64,000 nucleotides of DNA, from contig KB445799.1 of NCBI GenBank assembly GCA_000320605.2, forward strand, positions 1,157,059-1,221,058, given 5' to 3'. The notes under the pieces are model-generated. The model made no database searches and was not told the DNA's origin. It worked only from the letters and a program-made list of their open reading frames with translations. A program made the translations under genes and the position numbers. The stretch's first letter is position 1, and every line of letters begins with the position of its first letter. This document shows, in pieces, positions 53,749 through 64,000 of this stretch. Source of the stretch: Gelatoporia subvermispora B (Eukaryota > Basidiomycota > Agaricomycetes > Polyporales > Gelatoporiaceae).

Positions 53749-54521
53749 CTTGTAATGCATGAAAACCTCATGGACTCTTCCAGCTGCTTTTGCTTGGACC
53801 GGTCGGAGTACGCCAGGCTCCCGCACGCGTGTTTTGCGATCGACGAGGATGGAGAAAGCAGAAAGCACTTGGATCGTCGTCAGTCCGCGCAGAAATACGT
53901 GTCGATGGCGATGCACAGCGACAAGTAAGCAACAGATTGGGTATCAAACTGACAGTGGCGGCTAACGACCCAGCGCTCGTTGCGAATGGCATTTCTGCAC
54001 CCTGCTGTGGCGCGAAACTGGTGGCTGCCAGTGGCTGTCCCCCCTCGGCTTCTCGGCAACCGGTGTAACGCCCAGTATGGCAGTCGCCCCGTTCCTGCAA
54101 GTTTGTTCTCAATGCTACCGAACCGTTTGAAATCGGTTGTGTGAGCATGGTTTTCTTCCATTACGGCGCCTGAAGAGAGACACGCTGATCGTGCACGCAT
54201 CGAGATCACTGCCATCGTGAGATATCCAAAATTAAGCTTTCCCGGTGTAAGCACTACGTAGATCATATTCGCTACCTCCAATATCATGGAATATATCTCG
54301 ATCGCACCTCTGACAATGATTCAAACAGGAAGACCTCTGCCTCGGAACATCATTGTCTCACTCCGCAATTCCGAGTATCGGGGACCGTCCCCCGTTGCTG
54401 CGCAGCCCGCAGCAATCGGGTATGTCTCGCCAAAACTCGACCTCAGGTGATCCAGCCAGAAAATAGGTAAATGAGCTAATAACAATACACTTGCTGTTTA
54501 TGGAGTGTGCAGTCGCGACCC
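53749..54521. other. Intergenic, nothing recognised
   Basis: Contains the upstream region of GT15 copy B and the 3' flank of the bromodomain gene. Confidence 0.5.
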
Positions 54522-57087
54522 TCAGGAATCGGTGGTAGGCACTACGTGTCGTATGTATTCCGGCACCAGGTCCGTCGGGAGCTTGGCGATTTGGTCGAGG
54601 GGCGCCCTCTTGGCCAGCGCAAGAAGATTCAGCCTCAGCTTCCTCAGCACGGGATCTTCGTCCGCCTGCCCCTCGGCATCTCCCGGCACATCCCTCGCCT
54701 CTTCCGCCTCCGCAGCCGGCTTCATCTCGATATCCTCGTCCGGCCTTGCCCCGCGTTGTGCAATGACGTCTGCGGAATACTGCAGCGCATGCGCAAGTAC
54801 CTCGGCGTCGTCGGTGAGCCCAGGCGCGACGGCTGCCTCTGCCTGCTTGTGCGACTCAATGGCGAATGCGAGATACTCTGCTGCGTTCTTCCCGGGCTCT
54901 TCTGCCAGTGCGCGGTCGCGCGCCTCCTCACGTTCTCGCTGACGCTGTGCCTTGAACGCGGCACCCGCCCACACGTCCTCAGCGAGAAAGAGCTCGGTCG
55001 GCGCGCGGATTAGCGAGGCCATGTCTATCGGCTCACGCGCCATTTTGTGCAGTTCCTCGAGCTGCGTGGTGGCGCGAGGCAGCACGTTGAGTGAGTACTC
55101 AACCTGTTTTTGGACAGCGGGATCGATTGGGGCCAGAGGATCGTGCAGATGTAGTGCAACTTCTCGGAGTAGGCGATGTCGACCTTCCGTGAGCGGCTCC
55201 ACGACTGTCTGATCCACCCACTGCGCCAAGGGCTTTCCGAGTGCTGTGTAGTCTGGAGGATCGCCATCGGGTACCTGTGTCCGGTACGTCAGATACATGA
55301 TAGACAGGAGTGAGACCAACACGCACTAAGCCCTCAGGTCTGCTTACAAACTCCGCTACACTGCGTACATATGCCAGCCCATCGACGCCTCCATACACCA
55401 CATCCCTTATATACTCCTGAGCCTCTTTCGCCTTGTTCGCCCAATATTTCTCCTCGAGTTCCTCCGACTCGGTAGCTTGCTGCGGGGTAGCCGTCGGTCT
55501 ATTCTCGACGCTCCCTCGCAGCGCTTCGAACAGGCGCTCCTCGGACCCCAGATCCGCTGCAAGATCCCTCGTCCGCCGCTCCACCGCAAGCAGGCTCACG
55601 AGCGTCGAGTACGTGCCGAAGTCGCTCGCGATGGGTTCGCGGGGCATTTTCCACGCCGGCACCTCCTCTTCCTCGTCTTTGTCCCTGAGACGCCCGCGCC
55701 CGGCGGCATTGCGTGTCAGCGTCCAATGGCGACGCTTGCTTTTCACGACCTTGCCCGAAGACTTGAGCGAGCGGGTGGAGCGCGGCCGGGAAAGTGATGA
55801 CGTGAAGGCGGATGGGGGGATGTTGACGGGGCCGGGAAATGTAACGTCGGGGGTATCAGAGGGCAGGGAGGGGTATAGTGGTGTCAAGGATGGCCTTGAC
55901 ATTGGTTCTGGAACTAGGAATGAGAGTACAGAGAATGGATCTTCCACTGCGAATGGGGTCAGCCAGGACAAACGCAAAAATTGACAACGTGCGTACACTG
56001 TGCGTAATCTAGACTTCCGTCTGCCGCGTATGGAGGGCCGCCCTTCTCCATTCGCAGTCTTTCCTTCTTACTCCGATAGCGTTTGCCTGTGAAAGTTCGG
56101 GAAATGAGAATGTTGCGGGTCAGCGAGAATCGGTGATCTCACCTCTGAGCTTTAGAATGAGCATCAGCTCGGCCATGTCAGACTCAGGAGGGAATGCCCC
56201 GAGACCATCTTTCGCGCCGGGGAGACTCCCGTCAGGCTCGAGGCTTTCTGACATCGTTCCAGGCACTTTCTTGTTTCCTCGACCTCGTTTGGGACCCATT
56301 TGAGCAGGCGTCTGTACCTGGGTCGATGCGATAGACAGCGAGCGACCGCGGCCGTCACGGTCCACGTCCATCGGTGTCCCCTTCCCCGCATCGTCGTCGT
56401 CCACAGACAGGGCACCCGGCTCCTCGTCGCGTTCAATCTCGATATTCCAGTCGGTCTCATATTCGATGACGCTCGAGGAGGCCTTCGCAATGTGTTCAAG
56501 TGCCCATGCCTCGATCTTGTCCGCTTCGGTGTAAAATATCGTCCCGGGAGGATTGAACATCTTCGCATTTGTGGTGACGAGCCGTAGATCGTCCTGGAAT
56601 GGTCATGAGCGGAGCACAAGACATAGACATTACAGCACACGCACCGCAAACTCTTCCAGCGAGCGATACTTTCCCTTCTCCACCTTCTTGGTCATGGTCC
56701 CAAGGTCCATCGGCCGCTTGACGATATCAGCGTACCCGGGGACCTGCGAGACGTCCACAGGCTGGAGAAAGAACGCATAGTCGTCTTTCCTAATGTGCCA
56801 CATCGTCAAGAAGTCTCAGAAAACTACGGGTCCATTACTTACTTCTTTATTTGTACTATGAGCTTTGTGAGGACCTCCTTCAGCGGCTTCAGCTTAACTG
56901 GCCGAGGGATCTTCTTCACCAACTCCTCCTGGAAGACCGGGGTGAGGTTCCTGGACTTTTTGCCCTTGAGAGCCTGTACGGTTTTGAGGGATGGGATAAC
57001 AAGCCGCAATCCTGAGCCTCCTGTTCTGTTCGCGTGCTGAGAACTCTCGCCATGGTAATCAGTTGAAGTCAAGTCGATGTCGTCCAT
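54522..57087 (-). CDS. BRD7/BRD9-like bromodomain protein
   Basis: Acetyl-lysine reader, probably a chromatin-remodelling (SWI/SNF-type) or transcription cofactor. Six exons on the minus strand, in coding order: 56843-57087, 56645-56789, 56143-56593, 55997-56086, 55348-55946, 54522-55274; 760 residues. Bromodomain at about 60-165: PLKEVLTKLIVQI helix, the YAFFLQPVD shelf (FF-x-x-PV as in BRD7/9), VPGYADIVKRPMDLGTM, and TTNAKMFNPP, where Asn144 is the acetyl-lysine-contacting Asn. Downstream are an acidic Ser-rich linker with a GPKRGRGNKK basic motif, a KRYRSKKERLRMEK basic helix, and a long C-terminal helical region without a named domain, ending IRHVVPTTDS. The BRD7/9 relation is from the bromodomain shelf and size; the complex membership is inference. 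Confidence 0.9.
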
Positions 57088-57269
57088 TCGTTCGCAAACG
57101 ACTCTGGGAATTTATGATGAAATCTATCGTCTGCGTTGGAGGGTTTTGCCAATTTCTGCCTTCCATATCAGGATTATTGCTTAGTCACAAGAGGTTATCT
57201 TGAATATCTTGAAGAAAACCAAGATGGGCGCCCGCCGTGCATAGCACTGCAGCTATTCATACGTTACCT

Positions 57270-57545
57270 TCGCTAGATTCCCCGCAATCCCGGGTCATAG
57301 CACTACATGAATATGCATACCCTGCCTTCACTGCATTCCCCGTAATCCTAGGTCACAGTAGTACATCGCTATCCATACCCTGCCTTCACAACATTCCCCG
57401 CAATCCCAATTAACTGTGCTGTATAATTGTCCATCCTACCCTGCATTTGCTACTAGGATAGATTCCTCACAATCCCGGGTAATGGCACTAAACCGTCATC
57501 CCTACCCTGCGTTCACTACATTCCCCACAATCCCAGGTAACAGAA
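57270..57545. repeat. 58-bp minisatellite, about five copies
   Basis: The landmark attcccc(g/a)caatcc(c)gg recurs at 57276, 57335, 57393, 57462 (with ct) and 57520. The spacings are 59, 58, 69 and 58 bp. Each unit also contains tacc(c)tgccttcac. It lies about 180-450 bp upstream of the bromodomain gene start. Confidence 0.85.
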
Positions 57546-58109
57546 GTGCAATTGCGAGTATAGGTCCTTTGGCTCCCGCCACTACCTACCATTGCGTCCC
57601 GTATATGCGCGGCATCCGTAGTCAGGTTCCCTTCCTGACTACAAGGGTCTTTACAGTGTGTAGTGCTATGTATGCTACGGAGAGAGCATATTCGATCATT
57701 AGATTCATGTATCGGGCGGACGCTCGTCTCTCTCACATGTATTTAGCACGACGACTGATAATGTTCCTTCCGTACCTCGATTCATCTGTTGCAGTGTGAC
57801 GATGCATAACGAATGACACTATACCGTATCCTTTGTATGCGTTGCTTATTTCTCTGAAACTAGCTAGTCTCTGCATCAGCCATGTATCGAACTAGCTCCA
57901 GTCCATTCTATCGTATTATGTCGCCCTGAGTACCAGCACAGTCTAGCCCGAGTTCACGAGTGAGCAGCACCAACACCAGAATACCAAGTAGAGTAGCAAG
58001 CAAGTCGCAGCAAAACCAAGAGCAGGATGAAGAACCAGGACCAGCACAGTAGCTCCAGCGTATTTTCGTTAAACTGACGACTCATAGTGCATCAGCTCTT
58101 GCGTAGCTT
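57546..58109. other. Intergenic, nothing recognised
   Basis: AT-richer spacer. A purine-rich ca/ag stretch lies at 57955-58045 on the plus strand. Confidence 0.5.
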
Positions 58110-58500
58110 TCACTTCTCGCCGAACCCCTCGTCATCCAGCTCTGTCATCAGCACGTCCATGGTGACCTTACCTTCGTCCCTGTCCTTGTCTGTACAGTCT
58201 TGTTTGCCGCCGCTCCGTACGACTGTCTGTTCCCACATCGTCTACGGATGTCGGCTCAGGCATAATATCGACACTCAGCTTACTTGACCCGCCAGACGAG
58301 CGTCTCGTCCTCTTTCTTCCGAGAACATGTGCATAATGCACTCGAAGAACTTTCGACTGTCAAATTTCCCGTCCGTATGCGCCGACTCGGGCTGGTTTTT
58401 CGAGATGAACTTGGCCTGAGTCTCATTTCCCCGGTCAACAATTGCGATCAATGCTGCAGCGCCACGTACCTTCCGCATCAATCGAGACGAGTTTCGCACA
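58110..58500 (-). CDS. 3' exons of an unidentified gene
   Basis: Two exons on the minus strand join in phase: one ends at 58284 (donor gtaagc), the other is 58110-58241 (acceptor gtag). The joined product reads AKFISKNQPESAHTDGKFDS, then RKFFECIMHMFSEERGRDAR, LAGQ, TMWEQTVVRSGG... and ends KVTMDVLMTELDDEGFGEK before a stop. Composition is protein-like and the splice sites are good. I recognise no family and could not follow the gene upstream of about 58500, so it may be a truncated gene or have further exons I missed. Confidence 0.5.
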
Positions 58501-60403
58501 TACCTCGTCTATTGCTGCTTATGTGTATAGTTAATGGCCCAGGCCAATGCTTAGTCGCATATATGCGCATCGCTGATCCACACATGCGCATACATGTGCA
58601 TATACCGACCAGTTATGGGCACGCGCTACTAGGGTGAGGTAAATGCCACCCGTTAGTCCATGGTATAGCAAGGTCCTCACAAGCGAGACCGACATGAGGT
58701 CATCTTGTCACTCCGATCAAGACACGTACCTGCATTGTCAACCAAATCTCGGGTGAATTGGGTCCCAGTGCTCCGTGTGTGCACTCTATGGCATCTTCCT
58801 TACAAGGCATTCTCTGGTATCTGACGGCAAGCGTTTGCTGCGGTGTAACTCGCAAGTATTGCAAAGTATGAACACAAGTCTCTGGAGCTGCAACCCGGTC
58901 ACATTACGTTGAATAGAAAACGTGAATAATAGAGCACTGGGGTGAATTCGATACCCGATACACAGACAAAGCCGTGAATGAGTACGAAGAAGAGAGGAGA
59001 GACTGTCTGTACTCGACGCGACGCGTCGTACTCGACCCTTTCCGGCGGAGATTGAATTCCAGTGCGACGCGTCAATCACGAGACCCATCCTGTCTTGCAC
59101 TCCAAGTCCCGACTCCCGAGCCGCCTGTGCCCTCATGTACGAGGCTTCGGGGAGCGTTTGAATAGATACCCACAGCTGAACAGGATTATCCTCACCACCT
59201 CTGCGGAGAATTTTATGAGCGGAATTTCTGGCTGCATCTTACGATTCGCCGGCGGTACGTTAGGAATATGGCTGGCTATGTACTTCCGCCATTCCCACGG
59301 CAGACTTATCGAATCCGTTTGCTCATCGACACTTGACCGAGTGCGACTGAATGAATCCCGAGGCTATGGACCATCTCGTCAGCACGAAGTCGCCATTTGT
59401 ATGTGCTCGCGAAATCTCAGGAAGAATGGAAGACCTACCTGCGCCTACTCTGTCATCCTCCTGGCTTTCGCGGGTGGCCGGTGGACGAATTCGCGCCAGT
59501 ATTACATCATGAAATTGGAGGCGCCGAGAAACCCCGACCGGATGTGGGCCATGAGAGAAATCGCAATGCTGTAAGACGATCTGCAATCCGGACAACTTGT
59601 CTTCTCAATTAAAGTATACTGTTCGTAGCTTACGCACATCTGAGCAGTTGACCAGTGAGTTCAACGGACGGGGGTCAGGGAGAACAGATGAAATCCAGAG
59701 CCTTGGCCGATGTCCGAGCGGCGCCCTGCTCAGCCACCGTAAAAGTCGCACAGTGCGGTATACCCGCCTTGCTCCGAGACCCCCACCTCCCCAAGCGTCC
59801 CGCCAGCCTTTTCTTGCGACTCCACCGTCTCGTCGGCGAATCATCCGCGCAACGGGGTCGTGTGGGCCGGTGCACGAGCTCGGGAAAGTACATATCGAGC
59901 GGAGGAAGCTTGGGAAGGCGCCAACTCGTGGCTGAGTCCGCAAAACTATCATCCCATTGCCTTAGCTTTCGTTGAACGAGTCATCAGATTATCCCATCCT
60001 CCATCATCTCCCGAATCACATCGTTGCACATCGTCGCAAATATATAAAGTCGTCGTGGTATCACTCGACGCCACGGAGGAGAGCGCTATACCCTCAGGTC
60101 ACCGGTGAGCAGATCCGTCTTATCTGATAACGCTACCATCAACGATGCGGTGCTCGTCGCTCCTGTTCATCAACCGCCTCTTACATACAACGAGCGGCGG
60201 CAGCGCCTTGCGAACATGATATATAGCGCCGCGCTGCGCTCCCAGATTGGCGTGGGGTTTCCTTTCTTCTCCCATCGCTCGTTCCTTGTTTTTCTCACCG
60301 CCGGCGGTGTTCACGACATCCGGATCCCATCGAGCTGGTCTCACTCACGACCTCTATCTTAGGCCATCTAATCTATAGACTACCCTACGAGCTCCCGACC
60401 GTA
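58501..60403. other. Intergenic, nothing firmly recognised
   Basis: Short overlapping frames on both strands, none with motifs. The right end carries the promoter of the FAD oxidoreductase gene. Confidence 0.5.
60041..60048 (+). promoter_or_regulatory. TATA box candidate
   Basis: tatataaa lies about 360 bp upstream of the FAD oxidoreductase ATG. A donor-like ggtgagca near 60105 and an acceptor-like ctatag near 60378 suggest a 5'-leader intron between box and ATG. This is inference. Confidence 0.45.
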
Positions 60404-62288
60404 ATGTCCCTCATGTCCACCAAGACCGTCGCCGTCCTCGGGGCGTCGTACGGTGGTACGTGCCCATCATAATATGACCCGCTTGACCTCTGGGGCTGAC
60501 CATTGTCGTGATTCTGTCAACGTGTCCAGGCGCTCGCGCTGCGCAGGTCCTCGCGCAGGGCCTGCCGGCGGGCTGGCGGGTCGTGCTCATCGACCGGAAC
60601 AGCCACATGAACCATCTCTACGTGCTCCCTCGCTACGCTGTCCTTCCTGTGCACGCACACAAGGCATTCATTCCTTATTCCCGCCTGTTCGCCTCCGCGC
60701 TCGAGGCTGCCGCTCAGTCTGACTCACAACCCGACGCGGTGCAGCCGGTGGAACCCTCGCCGCACATCATCCTGCACGCTGAGGTCACGTCGCTCTCGAC
60801 ACACTCGTTGACGCTGTCGCGCGCGTTCCCCGAGCATGGCGTCACGGGCAACCCCCCGACTCTCGCGTTTGACTATGTCGTGTACGCCCTTGGAAGCCAC
60901 CTCCCTGCTCCTATTAACCTGTGGGGCCCGGTTGGTAACGAGAGCGAAGCTAAGGGGGGGCCCGTTCAGTTGGGCACCAAGGCTGGAGGGATCAACTGGC
61001 TCTCGCGCTTCCGCGACCAAGTGGAACATGCGTCGAGCGTCCTGGTAGTCGGCGGCGGCGCACTTGGTATTCGTGAGTATTCTACCAGATGGTTCGATCA
61101 CATTATAATTGACCCTCTGCGATACAGAGTATGCTACGGATATCGCAGAGGTATTCCCTACCAAACGCGTGACGCTGCTGCATTCGCGCCCTCGCTTGCT
61201 GCCCAAGTTTGACGAGCAGATGCACTCTGAGAGTATGCATTACTCCGTTTGCTGTGAGAATGAGACTGACATCGGTGTACAGTCCTTTCTTCGCTTTCCG
61301 CCTTGAACGTTGACACGATTCTTGGCGAGCGGCTCGACCTCGAGTCTGTGCGGACGCCCAAGACTATTTCAGTCAATGGCCAGCTCGAGCGGGTGGTCCG
61401 CACCGAGAACGGGCGCGAGATCCATGCTTCCATGGTGGTACGTGTCCCCTTCCCACAGTCTTCCGGAAAGGCGTAGTTTCTGACCCCGGCTGCAGCTTCT
61501 TTGTACCGGCCAGACGCCCAACACCGCCCTTCTCAAGGACCTCGTTCCGGATGCGATCATTCCCGAGGGGCCGTCGAAGGGCATGGTGCGTGTGAAGCGT
61601 ACGATGCAGGTAGCGGTTTCACTACCCGAACCTGCCCCAACGGCCGGGTCTGCTCCCCGTGATGCGAACCCGGAAGAGATCCAAGAGGTCCAGCGTGCGT
61701 TCCACGAGCTCACCGTCTCACAAGATCTCGACACATCGGAGGCTTCCCCTGTGTCGGAGAGCAGTCTCTCCAGTGGCTACGCCAGCGGCTATAGCACCGA
61801 CGACGAAGAGGAGGAAGAGGATGATGATGTGCACCTGCACGTCCCACACCCCCACATCTTCGCCATCGGCGACGCGGCGGACGCGTTCGGTGCCATCAAC
61901 GCTGGGCACACCGCGTACCACCAGGTGCGTGATCGCGTGTTATCTGTCCTTGGCGATTATCTGATAAGATCATATATCTCGGTTGTCAGGGCGAAGCCGC
62001 CGCGAAGAACATCGTGCACCTGATCAAGCGCGCGGAGGGCGATCTTGGCGAGGAGCTCCAGCGGTACGCTCCTGGTGCGCCTGCCATCAAGGTCTCGCTC
62101 GGCCTGGTATGTGCCTATACTGTCGTACCTTGTGATGCGGTGGGCTGACTGAAACTCTGCAGAGCCGCTCGGTGTACCAGATCAACGGCGTCGTTGGCAC
62201 GAAGGGCGACGCGCCCCACGACCTCGATGCCCACTTGATGTGGCGGTTCTACGGCATGGATGGCGAGGACGTCGACATGCACGTGTGA
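60404..62288 (+). CDS. AIF-like FAD/NAD(P)H oxidoreductase
   Basis: Flavoprotein of the pyridine-nucleotide disulphide oxidoreductase fold, AIFM2/FSP1-like. Exons: 60404-60455, 60530-61072, 61128-61232, 61283-61437, 61496-61924, 61990-62106, 62163-62288; 508 residues. FAD-binding GASYGG (13-18) is followed by LIDRNSHMNHL. The NAD-binding GGGALG is at 192-197 with the following IAEVFPTKRVTLLHSRPRLL. LLCTGQTPN and FAIGDAADAFG (410-414 core) complete the second FAD contact. Residues about 325-398 form a Ser/Glu-rich, strongly acidic insertion (EEEEE/DDD run) just before the final FAD motif, unusual for the family. No redox CxxC is seen, and no signal peptide. Two in-frame ATGs (60404, 60413) could start it. 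Confidence 0.92.
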
Positions 62289-63077
62289 TGTGACGCAGCT
62301 GTGGTTGATCATCTGTGGAGTGGTCTTTGTTAGAACGCAAGGCTGGCTAGAGGTACACGAGTATCATTATTCAATATTACTCGATGGATGTATTCGGTGT
62401 CATCGCGTTCAATGGAATACTGTGAACGTGGAAATTTGCTAAGTCAGCCAATTACTCTCAATAGTCAATCAGTCCGATTTGGAAAATCATGGTGGTCAGC
62501 GCGGTGCCTTGGTGCCTATAAGTATGGCGTCCGGTCGTGTTCGGAGCCTGAACACATTACATGTGGTCCCGCCGCAGCCACAGTGTCATCGAGGGGCGAC
62601 GTCGAAGTCTGGTTCTAACATTTCGCAGGGTACAATCTTGTCTCAACATCAGTTACGCTCATGCTTGATTGGTCTGGAGCATCTCTGCGGAATCCTGAGG
62701 ACTACGGACAATGAACTGAATAGGTCGACCTCCTGCAGGGCCTCGCTGCGAGAGCCTTACCCACGTAGGGGAGGCGATGTATAAGATTCACTTAGCCAAT
62801 GATGCGACCATTGCCTACTGCTGCCAGACCTGCTATACGATCCCTAGTACGCATACTAATCAGCGATGGAACTAACTACATAATGGAAGCCCAAGCGCTA
62901 AGGCCCCTATTGTAGTTGATTTGGTTTTTGTCTAGTCGACCATAGCTGCCCTTGCTTCTGCGTGCTCTCCTTCTATCGAAGTGCATCGACATTGACTTTT
63001 CTTGATACTCGTATGCCCACGCCGTAATTCGACCCTCGCCAGTCCATACAATACTCGACTATCAACTAAACCCCAGG
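62289..63077. other. Intergenic, nothing recognised
   Basis: Spacer between the FAD oxidoreductase stop and the SET-domain gene start. The last ~150 bp are the likely promoter/leader. Confidence 0.55.
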
Positions 63078-64000
63078 ATGTACGAACCCCCTATCGCAGA
63101 GTCTGTTCAAACGCTCGACGAGCATCCAGCCGATGACGAGCTGGACTTGATAGACATACCATCTGGTTTCAAGCCTGTAGTATCGAGCGCACCACCTCCT
63201 GGTTTGGATGCTCCACCAGGCCGACGACCATTTGACATGGTCATCACGAAAATCCCTGCAAACAAGAGGTCCCTCCCTGCAGATGCGTACACCCATGTAG
63301 TCTGCTTGCCAGAGGTCAAAAAGGCGATGCTAGCTGCCTCTGGATGGCCTGCACCCTTCTCCCCACCTTCTCCGCCGGTCTATGAGATTAAATCCGCAGG
63401 TCGAAAGTACAGCAACGGCTTGGGGGCGTTCGCCGTTGCGGATATCAAGCCTGGGGATCTCATCATGCAGGAGCGGGCGCTGCTCATTACGTCAAGACAC
63501 GTCGCACTACCCAAGGGCGATAAAGGGAGACTTCGAGAGATCTTTCTCGAGCAGTGCTGGGCAGAAATGGGGCATTTCCACCGCAAAACCATGCAGGCGC
63601 TGCATAATTGCTATGGCTCAGACGCCGAGCCGCTGCGCGGTATCGTCGACACCAACGCTCTCCCAGCCGACACCCTCCCGGGACCAACTGACATCGGGGG
63701 CATCTATTCGGCAGTGTTCAACCACCTAGCTCGCATCAACCACAGGTGAATCGAGTCGCACGACCATGCTACAGGCTCATTCTTATTCCCTTCTGGCGGT
63801 CGCAGTTGCAGCCCAAACGTACGCTACCGCTGGGACATCGAAACGTTCTCAGGGCAGGTGCATGCATTCCAGCCCATCAAGGCCGGCGAGCAACTCTTCA
63901 TCTCTTACTGTGACCTCGAATATCCGCGCGGGCTGCGCCAGGAGGAACTGCGCAAGCTCTACCGGTTCGACTGCGCATGTCCCTCTTGCGTGCTGCCGCG
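63078..64000 (+). CDS. SET-domain protein (3' truncated by window edge)
   Basis: Putative lysine methyltransferase of the SMYD/SET5-6-like type. Exons 63078-63745 and 63806-64000 (continuing). The first 100 residues are acidic and Pro-rich. The SET domain begins at about residue 103: KYSNGLGAFAVADIKPGDLI contains the first SET motif (G-x-G-A/F); NHSCSPN (221-227, split by the intron) is the central S-adenosylmethionine-site motif, and LFISYCDLEYPRG holds the catalytic Tyr. A post-SET cysteine cluster starts with FDCACPSC, where the window ends. The target protein cannot be told from this fragment. Confidence 0.92.

Overview
This window is nuclear DNA of a filamentous fungus, most likely an Agaricomycete-type basidiomycete. 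Genes are split by many introns of about 45-65 nt with GT-AG (occasionally GC-AG) ends, very small exons are common, and the gene set is eukaryotic and fungal: mitochondrial EF-G, a cytochrome oxidase subunit, KRE2-type mannosyltransferases, a KRE6-type GH16, a homeodomain factor, bromodomain and SET proteins. Exon models were built by hand from splice sites, reading phase and family alignment. For the two GT2 genes and the two GT15 genes, the agreement of paralogous exon lengths is an internal check.

Left part (1 to about 12 kb): repeat-rich and gene-poor. A 30-bp array at the very edge is followed by a diverged ~327-bp tandem array (0.2-1.95 kb) and a very regular ~167-bp satellite (2.5-3.56 kb). 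Next comes a GC-rich block of nearly 5 kb with no recognisable gene, a duplicated low-complexity block near 9 kb, and a short hAT-like non-autonomous DNA transposon (10606-11079) with 16-bp perfect terminal inverted repeats and an 8-bp target duplication. A small nucleotidyltransferase-fold gene starts at 12.0 kb.

Middle part (13-54 kb): dominated by cell-wall polysaccharide genes. Two GT15 mannosyltransferase paralogs (13.5-15.4 and 51.9-53.7 kb) are on the same strand. Two 15-exon GT2 polysaccharide-synthase paralogs (17.1-20.7 kb minus, 30.3-33.9 kb plus) stand head to head and flank a membrane-anchored KRE6/SKN1-like GH16 gene (24.7-26.7 kb). A secreted GH16 endo-glucanase follows at 38.7-40.3 kb. 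These six genes could together build and remodel wall glucan and mannan; that they act together is inference from position. Housekeeping genes are interspersed: a COX8/COX7c-type subunit, a circularly permuted nucleolar GTPase (NUG1/GNL3 type), mitochondrial EF-G (MEF1) and a homeodomain factor.

Right part (54-64 kb): a BRD7/9-like bromodomain gene, a 58-bp minisatellite, the 3' exons of an unidentified gene, an AIF-like FAD oxidoreductase with an acidic insertion, and the first two exons of a SET-domain gene cut by the window edge. Several 1-4 kb intergenic stretches (20.7-24.7, 26.7-30.3, 33.9-36.7, 47.4-49.6, 58.5-60.4 kb) hold nothing I can identify. No tRNA, rRNA or CRISPR array was recognised.
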